From contig NZ_JAJTNP010000005.1 in the NCBI RefSeq assembly GCF_021311115.1, forward strand, positions 1 through 64,000: a stretch of DNA of 64,000 nt, written 5' to 3'. The position numbers and the translations under genes are program-made. The stretch's first letter is position 1. Every line of letters starts with the position of its first letter. Source of the stretch: Chryseobacterium gwangjuense (GTDB taxonomy: Bacteria; Bacteroidota; Bacteroidia; Flavobacteriales; Weeksellaceae). The notes beneath the pieces are model-generated. The model ran no database searches, was not told the DNA's origin, and worked only from the letters and a program-made list of their open reading frames with translations. This document shows positions 35,828 through 45,549 of this stretch, in pieces.

Positions 35828-36769
35828 TTATGCCGATTTATCGTGAACCTTTTCTTTTTTTCTATTTTTTTTCTCCCAATATTCCCGTTGGTAATCCTTC
35901 ACGGTTTTTCCTTTCCCATCATGTCGCCATCCCGGAGAATTAAATATATAATTAAATCGGTCTTTAATGGTAAGATTAGGTTGTTTCAGATCTTTTGCTA
36001 TTTTTTGCCATTCGTACAATAAAGTCGTTATCGGATCATCGTCCGGCATTTTAGGGTAAATTCCAAACTTCACAGGAACTTTAGGATCTTCAGGCTCAAA
36101 AGTCCCGAAAATTTTATCCCAAAATATAAAAACCATCCCCATATTTCTATCAAGATATTTGATATTGCAACCATGATGAACTCTATGATGCGAAGGTGTC
36201 ACCAAAATATATTCTAAAAATCCCATCTTTTTTACCGTTTGTGTATGCACCCAGGTTCCATAGACCTGTCCAACGGCATAACACACCATAATTGCCCAGG
36301 GATTAAATCCTAAAAACGCCAAAGGTGAGAAAAACAGATAGCGATACAAAGGCTGAAAAACCGGACTTCGGAAGCCTGTTGTTAAATTAAAATATTCAGA
36401 ATTATGATGGGTGATATGTACTGCCCAAAAAGCTCTGGATTTGTGATCGACCAAATGATGGAAATAATAGGCCAAATCTGTTACCATAAAGCATAACAGC
36501 CAGTAATACCAAGTACTCATATCAAAATCGAACAGTCTGAAACTATAGAAAAAGAACATGACGCCCATCGCAAAAGCCTTCATCACAAGATCCAAACCGA
36601 AGTTCATCAATGCAAGATAGATGTTGGTCAATAAATCTTTCCGGCTGTATAAATGCGCCTGTGCAACACTGCTATAAATCATTTCTGCCAAAATAACAGC
36701 GGCATGAACAGGAACCGCCCAAGCATACACACTTTCCAGCCCATTTTCACTCATAAAATAATCCATCAT
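35828..36769 (-). CDS. Sterol desaturase / fatty acid hydroxylase-family membrane protein
   Basis: A 313-residue integral membrane protein. Its histidine boxes HHLVDH, HITHHN and HHRVHHG are those of the di-iron sterol desaturase / fatty acid hydroxylase superfamily. Four or so membrane helices precede and separate them. Likely role: hydroxylation or desaturation of a lipid or carotenoid at the inner membrane. The second of two tandem Met codons is an equally good start. No neighbouring lipid gene narrows the substrate. Confidence 0.88.
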   Translation of the reverse strand: MMDYFMSENGLESVYAWAVPVHAAVILAEMIYSSVAQAHLYSRKDLLTNIYLALMNFGLDLVMKAFAMGVMFFFYSFRLFDFDMSTWYYWLLCFMVTDLAYYFHHLVDHKSRAFWAVHITHHNSEYFNLTTGFRSPVFQPLYRYLFFSPLAFLGFNPWAIMVCYAVGQVYGTWVHTQTVKKMGFLEYILVTPSHHRVHHGCNIKYLDRNMGMVFIFWDKIFGTFEPEDPKVPVKFGIYPKMPDDDPITTLLYEWQKIAKDLKQPNLTIKDRFNYIFNSPGWRHDGKGKTVKDYQREYWEKKNRKKEKVHDKSA

Positions 36770-36842
36770 TTGCTACTAGTTTAGTACAAATTTAGAATTT
36801 TAAGAGATCGTAAAGAATAATTTTGTTTTTTTTAATGAAATT

Positions 36843-37877
36843 TTAATCCGTCGTTTTATTGGCAAGCTGTCCGCAAGCCGCGTCAATATCTCCTCCACGA
36901 CTTTTACGAATCATAACAGTAATTCCGGCATTTTCTAACTGACGAACATAATTTTCTTCCGCCTGTTTGTTACACTGGTCATATTTACCGTCACCAATCG
37001 GATTGTATTGAATAAGGTTAACCTTAGAAGGAACCTGTTTACAGTATTTAATTAAAGCTTTGATATCTTCGTCACCATCATTAATTCCTTTCCAAACACA
37101 GTATTCAAAAGTGATAACAGAACCTGTTTTTTTATACCAATATTGAAGCGCTTCCATAATATCCGTTAAAGGGAATTTATCTGAAAACGGCATGATTTCA
37201 TTACGTTTGGATTCTATGGCGGAGTGAAGTGACAATGCTAATTTCACACGCAATTCATCATCAGCCAACATTTTGATCATCTTTGGAATTCCCGAAGTTG
37301 AAACGGTAATTCTTTTAGGAGACATTCCCAAACCTTCCGGCTGAGTAATTTTTCTGATGGCTTCAACCACATTTTTGTAATTCATCATCGGCTCACCCAT
37401 TCCCATAAAAACAATGTTGGTAAGCGGTCTGTCGAAATACATTTTACTTTGGCTGTCAATAAGAGCAACCTGATCTACGATCTCGGCAACCTCAAGATTT
37501 CTCATTCTTTTCAGTCGCGCAGTCGCGCAAAATTCGCAGTTTAATGAACATCCAACTTGTGATGAAACGCAAGCTGTTGTTCTGGTTTCCGTAGGAATTA
37601 AAACGGATTCCACCATTAAACCGTCATGAAGTTTTACTCCATTTTTAATCGTTCCGTCAGAACTTTTTTGAAGCAAATCCACTGAAACCGGATTGATGGT
37701 ATATTCTTCAGAGATTCTATCCCGAAGCTGTTTCGAAAGATTCGTCATCTCATCAATCGAATGGAGGTTTTTACTCCACAACCAATCATAAACCTGCTTC
37801 GCACGAAACGGCTTTTCTCCTAAAGACAGAAAGTAGTCTTTAAGCTGGTCTAATGATAAAGTTCTGATATCTTTCAT
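36843..37877 (-). CDS. rlmN: 23S rRNA (adenine2503-C2)-methyltransferase RlmN
   Basis: A 344-residue radical-SAM enzyme. The iron-sulfur motif CxxxCxxC is C110-SLN-C114-EF-C117, in VGCSLNCEFCATA. The conserved C-terminal Cys that takes the methyl group is in DIDAACGQLA. FMGMGEPMMNY and the LHSA segment are also typical. It methylates A2503 of 23S rRNA and, in relatives, A37 of some tRNAs. It lies 72 bp downstream of queA on the same strand, so the two RNA-modification genes may be cotranscribed. Confidence 0.96.
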   Translation of the reverse strand: MKDIRTLSLDQLKDYFLSLGEKPFRAKQVYDWLWSKNLHSIDEMTNLSKQLRDRISEEYTINPVSVDLLQKSSDGTIKNGVKLHDGLMVESVLIPTETRTTACVSSQVGCSLNCEFCATARLKRMRNLEVAEIVDQVALIDSQSKMYFDRPLTNIVFMGMGEPMMNYKNVVEAIRKITQPEGLGMSPKRITVSTSGIPKMIKMLADDELRVKLALSLHSAIESKRNEIMPFSDKFPLTDIMEALQYWYKKTGSVITFEYCVWKGINDGDEDIKALIKYCKQVPSKVNLIQYNPIGDGKYDQCNKQAEENYVRQLENAGITVMIRKSRGGDIDAACGQLANKTTD

Positions 37878-37900
37878 GTAGGTAATAGGTTACAGATAGT

Positions 37901-37932
37901 AGGTAACAGGTGCTCACTGCGACCTGCTACCT
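37901..37932. repeat. Inverted repeat between queA and rlmN
   Basis: AGGTAACAGGT (37901-37911) and ACCTGCTACCT (37922-37932) are inverted copies with one mismatch. An extra direct GTAGGTAA copy lies at 37878. It has no T-run, so it looks more like a dispersed repeat than a terminator. Confidence 0.45.
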
Positions 37933-37949
37933 TATACCTGATATCTTTA

Positions 37950-38999
37950 TTAAAGAATTAACATTGCATCACCGTAAGAGTAGAATTTGTATTTCTCTTT
38001 TACAGCTTCTTCGTATGCGTGCATTATAAAATCTCTTCCTGCAAACGCTGCAATCATCATAATTAATGTAGATTTTGGCGTGTGGAAGTTCGTTATCATA
38101 CAGTTAGCTACTCCGAAATCGTGTGGCGGATAAATGAATTTATTCGTCCAACCGTGGAATGCAGAAATTTTCTTGTTTGAAGAAACTGAAGTTTCAAGTG
38201 TTCTCATCGTTGTAGTTCCAACCGCACAAACTCTTCTGTGAGACTCAACAGCATTGTTAATGATCTGAGCATTTTTCTCATCGATGAAGATTTCTTCAGA
38301 CTCCATTTTGTGCTTAGAAAGGTCTTCCACTTCAATCGGGTTGAATGTTCCTAAACCAACGTGAAGGGTAACTTCAGCAAAGTCGATTCCTTTGATCTCC
38401 AATCTCTTCATCAAATGTTTTGAGAAGTGAAGACCTGCAGTAGGTGCAGCAACTGCTCCTTCTATTTTTGCATAAATCGTTTGGTATCTTTCAGCATCTT
38501 CCGGTTCAACGTCTCTTTTGATATATTTTGGAAGCGGAGTTTCTCCTAATTCCTTCAATTTAGTTCTGAATTCTTCGTAAGAACCATCAAATAAGAATCT
38601 TAATGTTCTTCCTCTTGAAGTTGTATTATCAATAACTTCAGCTACCAAAGATTCATCTTCAGTGAAGAATAACTTGTTCCCGATTCTGATTTTTCTTGCC
38701 GGATCTACCAAAACATCCCAAACACGAGTTTCTTTATCTAGCTCTCTCAACAAGAAAACTTCAATTTTAGCTCCTGTTTTTTCTTTGTTTCCATACAAAC
38801 GAGCAGGGAAAACTTTAGTATTATTAAAGATAAAAAGATCTCCTTCATCAAAATAATCCACAACATCTTTGAACAATTTATGCTGAATTGTTTCAGTTTT
38901 TCTGTCCAAAACCATTAATCTAGCTTCGTCTCTGTGTTCCGATGGATGTTCTGCCAATAATTCTGCAGGAAGATCAAAATTAAAATCTGATGTTTTCAT
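37950..38999 (-). CDS. queA: tRNA preQ1(34) S-adenosylmethionine ribosyltransferase-isomerase QueA
   Basis: A 349-residue enzyme that transfers and isomerises the ribosyl part of SAM onto 7-aminomethyl-7-deazaguanine in tRNA to give epoxyqueuosine. The N-terminal [64 protein letters not shown] and TTTMRTLE motifs are diagnostic. The length is normal. It is upstream of rlmN on the same strand. Confidence 0.96.
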   Translation of the reverse strand: MKTSDFNFDLPAELLAEHPSEHRDEARLMVLDRKTETIQHKLFKDVVDYFDEGDLFIFNNTKVFPARLYGNKEKTGAKIEVFLLRELDKETRVWDVLVDPARKIRIGNKLFFTEDESLVAEVIDNTTSRGRTLRFLFDGSYEEFRTKLKELGETPLPKYIKRDVEPEDAERYQTIYAKIEGAVAAPTAGLHFSKHLMKRLEIKGIDFAEVTLHVGLGTFNPIEVEDLSKHKMESEEIFIDEKNAQIINNAVESHRRVCAVGTTTMRTLETSVSSNKKISAFHGWTNKFIYPPHDFGVANCMITNFHTPKSTLIMMIAAFAGRDFIMHAYEEAVKEKYKFYSYGDAMLIL

Positions 39000-39120
39000 T
39001 TTTTAAATTACGGTTTAAAAATTATGTGAAATTACAAGGTGTAATTTTCGAGGTGCAAATATACAACATTAAACACCCCTTTGTCAAGTGTTATTTTTTT
39101 CAAGATTCATTTATGCTTAA

Positions 39121-39795
39121 TTAATCTTGGAATTCCCTAAAGAAATCAAATTCTTTCATTATTAATTTTTCTGGAATTTTTAACGAAAAATCAACACTAT
39201 GGATTTTTAAAGAGGTATCAGAAGAATATCCCATCGAATAATCCAATCTTATATTCTTCACAATGTAATTAGAATTCGGATCCAAAAATCCCTTTATTTT
39301 CTCCACTATTTCATTGCTTCTATAATACTCCATTCCTATTTCAATATAATTAAACTTTGATTTTTCTAAGGTTACCCATCCTTCAGCTCTTTTTTTCTTT
39401 CTCTTATTATTTTTAAAAACATTAATTTGATATTTCAAGGAATCTATTTTATTTACCTCCAAAATATCATTCTTAGCATAATTTTGATGCCTACTTTTGC
39501 TAAAATCGTTAGTATGGGTATACTCAAAAGTCACGGATTCTTTTGATTCTGTTACTTTAAAAGAATGTCTGAAATGTTTATCTTCCTCGTATATTGTTGC
39601 TCTTAACTTATCATTATATTTAACTAAACGTAAATAAACTTTATTTTTAGAATCATAAAAAGAAGTGGATATTGTTTTTTCTTTACTAGGTTTAATCCTA
39701 TCGGTATGAGTTTCTATTGAATAGTCAAAATGATATTCCTGAGAAAAAAGATTAACAAAAGGAAAGAATAAAAATAATAGAGTTAGTTTTTTCAT
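39121..39795 (-). CDS. Secreted protein of unknown function
   Basis: A 224-residue protein with a signal peptide (MKKLTLLFLFFPFVNLFS, then Q). The mature part is Lys- and Ser-rich and beta-prone, with no motif I recognise. Its start codon overlaps the stop of the glycosylase gene upstream (ATGA), which indicates translational coupling even though the two products would act in different compartments. Confidence 0.7.
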   Translation of the reverse strand: MKKLTLLFLFFPFVNLFSQEYHFDYSIETHTDRIKPSKEKTISTSFYDSKNKVYLRLVKYNDKLRATIYEEDKHFRHSFKVTESKESVTFEYTHTNDFSKSRHQNYAKNDILEVNKIDSLKYQINVFKNNKRKKKRAEGWVTLEKSKFNYIEIGMEYYRSNEIVEKIKGFLDPNSNYIVKNIRLDYSMGYSSDTSLKIHSVDFSLKIPEKLIMKEFDFFREFQD

Positions 39796-40280
39796 AAATG
39801 TGTTTTAATAATCTTCCATTCCTCCAACTTCTTTTCAAAAGAAATCGTATGCAGCGGACTTGTAGAAGGCAGTAAAAATACAGGAATTTTAAAATTCTTT
39901 CCTAAAACTTTTTGTAAGTTTTTAAATGATTTTCCTCCATTACAGAAAATAGCTTTAATGTTCGGATATTCTTCCAAAAGTTCTTCAATCTGATTAGCTT
40001 CTTCATTTTTGATTTCAGAATCCAGGCTTCCTTTTCTTTCACAAGAGTCGATGACATCCCAGATCGCAATGTGATTTTTCTTTAGAATATTAATTCTTTC
40101 CTTATAATCATCTGTAAAATTCTCACTAAATAATTCAAAAATAATTTTCCAGAATTTATTTTGTGGATGGGCATAATATTGTTGCTTTTCCAACGACTTC
40201 ACCCCCGGAATTGATCCCAGAATTAATATTTTAGAAGTATCGTCAATAAAAGGCGGAAAAGAAAAAATTCTATTTTGCAT
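39792..40280 (-). CDS. DNA-deoxyinosine (hypoxanthine) glycosylase, uracil-DNA glycosylase superfamily
   Basis: A 162-residue protein. LILGSIPGVKSLEKQQYYAHPQNKFWKI is the signature of the family 6 / TIGR04274 DNA-deoxyinosine glycosylases, and STSPLHTISFEKKLEEW corresponds to the second catalytic block. It excises deaminated adenine from DNA in the first step of base excision repair. The length matches the family (about 160). It overlaps the secreted-protein gene by 4 bp. Confidence 0.88.
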   Translation of the reverse strand: MQNRIFSFPPFIDDTSKILILGSIPGVKSLEKQQYYAHPQNKFWKIIFELFSENFTDDYKERINILKKNHIAIWDVIDSCERKGSLDSEIKNEEANQIEELLEEYPNIKAIFCNGGKSFKNLQKVLGKNFKIPVFLLPSTSPLHTISFEKKLEEWKIIKTHL

Positions 40281-40320
40281 AGATCAAATGTAATATTTTC
40301 CTAAGTTATTTTAAAAACAA

Positions 40321-40347
40321 AAAAACGGACATATTTTGTCCGTTTTT
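40321..40347 (-). terminator. Rho-independent terminator
   Basis: AAAAACGGACA pairs with TGTCCGTTTTT around a 5-nt loop with A and T runs on both sides. It lies downstream of the S9 peptidase gene. Confidence 0.85.
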
Positions 40348-40386
40348 TATATATTTTCCTGATAGATTCAAATTATTAGCTATTTT

Positions 40387-40446
40387 GAACCACCCCGTCA
40401 AAAATTCTAACGAATTTTTGCCACCCCTCCTCTGGAGGGGAATTTG
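40387..40446. repeat. Dispersed double-hairpin repeat (copy 1)
   Basis: Two hairpins in tandem: CACCCCGTCAAAAATT with its partner AATTTTTG-CCACCCC, then CCCCTCC-TCT-GGAGGGG. The same sequence in inverse orientation lies at 63321-63375 with small changes. It begins 3 bp from the S9 peptidase stop codon. The repetition within one window suggests a REP-like family in this genome. Confidence 0.75.
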
Positions 40447-40449
40447 GGA

Positions 40450-42456
40450 TTACAAAGTTTCTTTCAACCAGTCGAAGAATTCTCTTTGCCAAACCAATCC
40501 GTTTTGAGGGTGAAGAACCCAGTGATTTTCGTTCGGGAAATAGACTAGTTTTGATTTCAACCCTCTCAATTTCGCAGCCTGGAAAGCTTCCTGACCTTGT
40601 TCATAAGGAACTCTGAAATCAATTCCTCCCTGAACGATCATAATCGGCTTATTCCACTTATCTACATAGTTGCTTGGGTTAAATTCCGTATACGCTTTTG
40701 GTTGTGGTTTTTCCCATGGTGAACCTAAATCCCAGTTGGCAAACCAAAGTTCTTCAGTGGTTAAATACCAAGATTTCATATCAAATAGTCCATCATGAGC
40801 GATAAATGTTTTGAATCTGTTTTCATGAATTCCCGCCAACATGAATACACTGTATCCTCCGTAACTTGCTCCAACTGCTGCCACTCTGTCTCCGTCTACA
40901 TAAGGTAACATTTTTGCATAATCGGTAGCTGCCAAATAATCTCTCATTGGCTGTCCTCCCCAATCTCTTGAGATCTCTTCATTCCATTTCGTTCCCCAAC
41001 CCGGCATTCCTCTTCTGTTTGGAGCTACTACAATATATCCGTTTGCTGCCATTAATGCAAAGTTCCATCTTGTACTAAAAAACTGTGTTAATGCAGATTG
41101 AGGACCTCCCTGACAATATACCAACGTCGGATATTTTTTATTCGGATCGAAGTTTGGCGGATAATGGAACCACACTCCCATTTCTTTTCCGTCGGAAGTT
41201 TTCACCATTTTCAGTTCAGATTTTCCCTGAGCTAATTTCGAATACATGTCTTTATTCGCTTCAGTAATCTGGTTCATTTCTCCGTTTTTAATATTCACAG
41301 AGAAAATATCGGTTGCATGATTGATATCTGTTCTTCCTACTAAAAGTGAGCTTTTCTGATCTGCAAAGATTTCATTCACATCAAAATCACCTCTTGTGAT
41401 CTGCTGAACTTTAGCAGTTTTCGGATCTAATGAAAATAATTGTTTTGTTCCTCTGAAAGCTGCCGTGAAATAAATCGTTTTAGAATCTCCACTCCAGAAA
41501 ACATCTCCGGAAACACTTTCATCCCAACCACTCGTTAAGTTTGAAATCTTTCCTGATTTCCAGTCCATGATTTTCACATCATTCTTGTCTGCTTCATAGC
41601 CGTCTCTGGCCATACTCTGCCAGATTAAAGATTTTCCATCCGGACTGAATTTTGGATTTACATCATACCCTTTATTAGCTTCCGTCAGGTTTTTTGTAGT
41701 TCCTGATGCGAAATCATAAGCAAAAATATCTGTATTGGTACTTGTAGAATACTCTTTCCCGCTTTTCGGTTTTGTAACGTATAAAAGTTGTGAAGAATCC
41801 GGACTAAAGATGAAATCTTCCGCCCCACCAAAAGGTCTTTGAGGAGAATCCCACATTTTTCCTTCCAATAAATCTTTTGCACCTTCCTCTTTATCTGAAG
41901 TGTTGACTACAAAAACATGATTATATTTCCCTTCGTTAAAGTAATCCCAGTGTCTGTGGTTCAGATCTGTATATACTTGTGCTGTAGTTTTTGGAGTATC
42001 GGAATATTTGTCTTTTCCCATTACTTTTTCCACCAAAACCTGCTTGCTGAAAGCGATTTTCTTACCATCAGGAGAGATTACCACATTATCAACTTCCCCA
42101 ATTGTGTAGAATTCTAACCATGTTTTACCATTGTCTTTTGAAAGAAAGATCTTTTCTCCTTCCTGAGCATAAATTCCGTTTTTGTCCCACTGAATAAGAG
42201 CTTTCTTACCAAAATCAATTTTCGTAGACTGATTATTAAGAACGTTTAAGAAATAGTTCTCACTTTTCGTTTTTTCAGTTTTAAGATCAACCTGTCCTAT
42301 TTTATAAATAAGGGAAGACTGATCCGGTGAAACTGCCTGTACTCCTACTTTTTTCAAAGTCCATAGGATTTCAGGCGTCATTACTTGTTGTGCATTCATT
42401 AAAAGCGGAGCTGCCAAAGCCAGCAGACTGTACTTAAGTTTCATATTCTGATTCAT
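40450..42456 (-). CDS. S9-family peptidase (dipeptidyl/acylaminoacyl peptidase type)
   Basis: A 668-residue exported serine peptidase with a signal peptide (about 1-25). An N-terminal WD40-like propeller (VNPKFSPDGKSLIWQSM and similar blades) is followed by the alpha/beta-hydrolase domain. The catalytic triad is the Ser in VGASYGGYS, the Asp in QGGIDFRVP and the His in FPNENHWV. These enzymes release dipeptides or acylated residues from oligopeptides. It is monocistronic, with the dispersed repeat and a terminator just downstream. Confidence 0.92.
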   Translation of the reverse strand: MNQNMKLKYSLLALAAPLLMNAQQVMTPEILWTLKKVGVQAVSPDQSSLIYKIGQVDLKTEKTKSENYFLNVLNNQSTKIDFGKKALIQWDKNGIYAQEGEKIFLSKDNGKTWLEFYTIGEVDNVVISPDGKKIAFSKQVLVEKVMGKDKYSDTPKTTAQVYTDLNHRHWDYFNEGKYNHVFVVNTSDKEEGAKDLLEGKMWDSPQRPFGGAEDFIFSPDSSQLLYVTKPKSGKEYSTSTNTDIFAYDFASGTTKNLTEANKGYDVNPKFSPDGKSLIWQSMARDGYEADKNDVKIMDWKSGKISNLTSGWDESVSGDVFWSGDSKTIYFTAAFRGTKQLFSLDPKTAKVQQITRGDFDVNEIFADQKSSLLVGRTDINHATDIFSVNIKNGEMNQITEANKDMYSKLAQGKSELKMVKTSDGKEMGVWFHYPPNFDPNKKYPTLVYCQGGPQSALTQFFSTRWNFALMAANGYIVVAPNRRGMPGWGTKWNEEISRDWGGQPMRDYLAATDYAKMLPYVDGDRVAAVGASYGGYSVFMLAGIHENRFKTFIAHDGLFDMKSWYLTTEELWFANWDLGSPWEKPQPKAYTEFNPSNYVDKWNKPIMIVQGGIDFRVPYEQGQEAFQAAKLRGLKSKLVYFPNENHWVLHPQNGLVWQREFFDWLKETL

Positions 42457-42636
42457 TTTTAACGGATCTATAAAATCTTGCTCGATTTCATACTCCTACA
42501 TTCAAAGATTGCCAAAGTTAATATTTAAAATAAAAATGAACGAAAGAATTAACATTTAAGTTATTTCTTTCTTCAAAAGAAAATCCGTCAATTAACAACT
42601 GACGGATTTTATTGATATCGTTAAAGAGATTTTTTA

Positions 42637-42981
42637 TTAATCTCCATCTGAAAAGATTGAATTGGCTAAAGAAGTGATAATTGACAGTAAAATACTGAAA
42701 ATAAATGCCCACCAGAAACCATCAATTACCATACTATCAATAAAGTAATCTGCTAATAAAATAATTAAGGCATTGATTACTAAAGCAAAGAAACCCAGCG
42801 TAATAATCGTAAGCGGTAATCCGAATAAGCTTAAAATCGGTTTTACAATTACATTCAAGACTCCTAGAACAATGGCAAAAATAATGGCTGTGCTAAATCC
42901 TTCAAAATGTACTCCCGGTAAAATTTTAGTTAAAAGATAGGCTACAATGGCAGTGACCAGTAATCGGATAATTAAGTTCAT
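42637..42981 (-). CDS. Phage holin family IV-type (YvlD-like) membrane protein
   Basis: A 114-residue protein with four membrane helices. The start IRLLVTAIVAYLLTKILPGV, the VLGVLNVIVKPILSLFGLPLTIITLGFFALVINALII core and the FWWAFIFSILLSIITSL end identify the four-TM superfamily often annotated as phage holin. There is no phage context, so it is a chromosomal membrane protein of unknown role rather than a lysis gene. Confidence 0.85.
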   Translation of the reverse strand: MNLIIRLLVTAIVAYLLTKILPGVHFEGFSTAIIFAIVLGVLNVIVKPILSLFGLPLTIITLGFFALVINALIILLADYFIDSMVIDGFWWAFIFSILLSIITSLANSIFSDGD

Positions 42982-43059
42982 GTTATTTATTTTTTGTTAT
43001 TTGTAGTAATTAGCGAACAAAACTCATTCCATTTTCATGTGAAAAGGGTTTATTGCTGC

Positions 43060-43482
43060 TTATTTTATCTTCATCATCGTTACCAATGATGTCGCTACAT
43101 GACTTTCATTTTCTCCATTTTCATCGACAACATAAATTTCCGTTCTTACCACGATTATCTTTCCACCTCCTTTGATGACATAAGATTTTGAAACCAATGC
43201 CTCTCCTATTGCCGGTCTTAAATAATTGACTTTCAATTCAACCGTTACCACATAGCAATCTTCTTCATAATGACTTACAGCAGCATATCCTGAAGAAACA
43301 TCCACCAAAGAAGCTATCATTGCTCCATTAAACATTCCTGCTTTTCTGGTCATCATTTCCATTTTGGGAATTTTAATAGAAATATAATCGGTTTCCACAG
43401 CCAGTAATTCTGCTTTGTAGAATTTCAGGGTTTCGGAGCGGCCAAAACTGTCTAAGATGAGCTGTTTTTTTTCTGAAGTCAT
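43060..43482 (-). CDS. PaaI-like hotdog-fold thioesterase
   Basis: A 140-residue protein starting at the ATG at 43482. FNGAMIASLVDVSSGYAAVSHYE and VTVELKVNYLRPAIGEALVSKSYVIKGGGKIIVVRTEIY are the hotdog-fold landmarks of the PaaI/YigI thioesterase group. It probably hydrolyses acyl-CoA thioesters. It is divergent from the AraC-type regulator with a 121-bp spacer. The upstream 10-codon extension is rejected as having no support. Confidence 0.85.
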   Translation of the reverse strand: MTSEKKQLILDSFGRSETLKFYKAELLAVETDYISIKIPKMEMMTRKAGMFNGAMIASLVDVSSGYAAVSHYEEDCYVVTVELKVNYLRPAIGEALVSKSYVIKGGGKIIVVRTEIYVVDENGENESHVATSLVTMMKIK

Positions 43483-43603
43483 TATTCTTAATTTAAAGCA
43501 AATGTAGCACAACCCTAAAAAACGTGAAAATTTTCATTCAATATTCATATATAAAACCAGGAAGCTGTAAATTCGTTCAACTGAAACAGGTTATAAACAT
43601 ACT

Positions 43604-44356
43604 ATGGGCAACGATTTAATATACCGATTCATCAAACCTGAAAAATCACTGACCGACTTTGTGTATGGTTATTCTTCGTTGCAAAATCTGTCGACCTTTA
43701 AAGAAGGGGTGATCATTCCCAACGGAAAAATTGATTTACTTTTCTGCAAAACTACCGATAACCGGTTTCAAATTGTTTTGATGGGGCTGGAAACCCAACC
43801 TAAACCGATGCCTGAAACTGAGTTTTCTATTTTTTTCGCCATCAGTTTTAATCCGCTTGCATTGGAATATATTCTGCATCAATCTATTGCAGAATTTGTA
43901 GACAGTGGGAAAGAATTACCTGATAACTTTTGGGACTTCAGTATGGATGATCTTGACGATTTTGAACAATTCTGTGAAAAAGCTTCTCAAAAAATTAAAT
44001 CATTGCTTCCTAAAGAAATTGATGAACGAAAGCGCAAATTGTTCGAACTTATTTTTTCGACTCACGGAGAAATCACCGTTAAAGACCTTTCAGAACAAAT
44101 CTTCTGGAACGAACGTCAAATCAACCGTTATTTCAACAAGCAGTTGGGAATCTCGTTAAAATATTATTGTAAAATTTTACGTTTCCAGGCTTCTCTTCAT
44201 CATATCAAAGACGGAAATCTTTTTCCACAGCTTAATTTTACCGATCAGTCCCATTTCATCAAAGAGATCAAAAAGCTTTCCGGAGTTTCTCCCAAAGAAC
44301 TTTTTAAAAATCAAAACGACCGATTTTTACAATTTTTGGTGTACCATACCTCCTAA
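43604..44356 (+). CDS. AraC-family transcriptional regulator
   Basis: A 250-residue regulator. The N-terminal sensor domain (about 1-125) has FVYGYSSLQNLSTFKEGVIIPNGKIDLLF, typical of DUF6597-type cupin-like domains. The C-terminal domain (about 145-245) has the two helix-turn-helix units, with EITVKDLSEQIFWNERQINRYFNKQLGIS and FTDQSHFIKEIKKLSGVSPKELF. It ends 24 bp before the flavin monooxygenase gene on the same strand, so it probably regulates that gene and forms an operon with it. The effector is unknown. Confidence 0.9.
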   Translation: MGNDLIYRFIKPEKSLTDFVYGYSSLQNLSTFKEGVIIPNGKIDLLFCKTTDNRFQIVLMGLETQPKPMPETEFSIFFAISFNPLALEYILHQSIAEFVDSGKELPDNFWDFSMDDLDDFEQFCEKASQKIKSLLPKEIDERKRKLFELIFSTHGEITVKDLSEQIFWNERQINRYFNKQLGISLKYYCKILRFQASLHHIKDGNLFPQLNFTDQSHFIKEIKKLSGVSPKELFKNQNDRFLQFLVYHTS

Positions 44357-44380
44357 TTTTGCAGCATAAAATTTAAAATT

Positions 44381-45547
44381 ATGCTTATCAATAATCAATC
44401 AATTGCCATTGTTGGTGGTGGTCCGGGTGGATTAACATTAGCAAGACTGCTACAATTAAAAGGTGCTGATGTAAAAGTATTTGAAAGAGATCTTAATAAA
44501 AATGCCCGCGTTCAGGGCGCTCCTCTTGATCTTCATGATGATTCGGGACTGGCTGCAATCCGTACAGCAAATCTGTTGGAAGAATTCAAACAAAATTACC
44601 TTGTGGGAGCCGACAGAGAACTTATCGTTAACGAAAATGCAGAAGTATTTTTCAGCGATCATGATTCCAAACCTGAAGAAGATTTCGGGCATCAGCATTT
44701 CCGTCCGGAAATCGATCGTGGAACCTTAAGAAAAATCTTACTGGAATCGTTGCAACCGGAAACGGTAGTTTGGGACAGCCATTTTGTTTCGATGGAAAAG
44801 CAGAATGAAGGATGGCTTTTGCATTTCAAAAACAATACAACAGCCTATGCAGACATTGTGATTGCCTGTGACGGAGCGAACTCAAAAATCCGTCCTTATA
44901 TCACTGACAGTAAAGCTTTCTATACCGGTATTACTATGCTTGAAGGAAATATTCTGCAAGCAAAAGAGAATGCTCCAAAAGTTTACACCTTATTGAAAGG
45001 AGGAAAAATAATGGCTTTTGGAAACAAGAAAAATCTCCTGATGGGGCAAAAAGGAAACGGTGACATTGGTTTTTATGCAAGCTTAAAAACGGATGAAAAC
45101 TGGGCAGCAAACAGTGGCTTAGACTATACCGACAAAGTTCAAATACTGAACTGGTTCAAATCTACATATCCGGAATGGAATCCTATTTGGCTGGAATTGT
45201 TCGAAAATGCAGAAACACCCTTTATTCCACGTCCTATTTATTGTATTCCTTTTGATCAGAGTTGGGAAGCTCAATCTAATGTAACGATGATCGGAGACGC
45301 CGCTCATGTAATGCCTCCGTTTGCCGGAGAAGGCGTTAATATGGCCATGCTGGATGCACTAGAATTGAGTGAATGCCTAATTTCAGCTCAATACAAAACC
45401 TTACAGGAAGCTATTTCCGGATATGAAATCCAAATGCGGAAAAGAGCTGCTATAGCTGCAAAAGAGTCTCTTGACAACGGAGAATTGATGCATGCTGAAA
45501 ATGCGCTTGAAAATATGCTGAACTTTTTCAACGAACCTCATGAATAA
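44381..45547 (+). CDS. FAD-dependent monooxygenase, TetX-family relative
   Basis: A 388-residue class A flavoprotein hydroxylase. FAD sites are GGGPGG (12-17), ER (35-36), the central ACDGANSKIR and GDAAHVMPPFAGEGVN (305-320). By alignment from memory the whole length follows TetX, the tetracycline-destroying monooxygenase, including the PLDLHDDSG segment. However, the residues that contact tetracycline in TetX appear changed (Gln192 to E188, Arg213 to K209, His234 to G230, Gly236 to Y232). It therefore probably oxidises another aromatic compound. It is in an operon with the preceding AraC-type regulator. Confidence 0.88.
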   Translation: MLINNQSIAIVGGGPGGLTLARLLQLKGADVKVFERDLNKNARVQGAPLDLHDDSGLAAIRTANLLEEFKQNYLVGADRELIVNENAEVFFSDHDSKPEEDFGHQHFRPEIDRGTLRKILLESLQPETVVWDSHFVSMEKQNEGWLLHFKNNTTAYADIVIACDGANSKIRPYITDSKAFYTGITMLEGNILQAKENAPKVYTLLKGGKIMAFGNKKNLLMGQKGNGDIGFYASLKTDENWAANSGLDYTDKVQILNWFKSTYPEWNPIWLELFENAETPFIPRPIYCIPFDQSWEAQSNVTMIGDAAHVMPPFAGEGVNMAMLDALELSECLISAQYKTLQEAISGYEIQMRKRAAIAAKESLDNGELMHAENALENMLNFFNEPHE

Positions 45548-45549
45548 TA

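Noticed and set aside
42637..42981. Prophage remnant suggested by the holin-type label
   Set aside because: No other phage gene is near, and this four-helix family is common in bacterial chromosomes.
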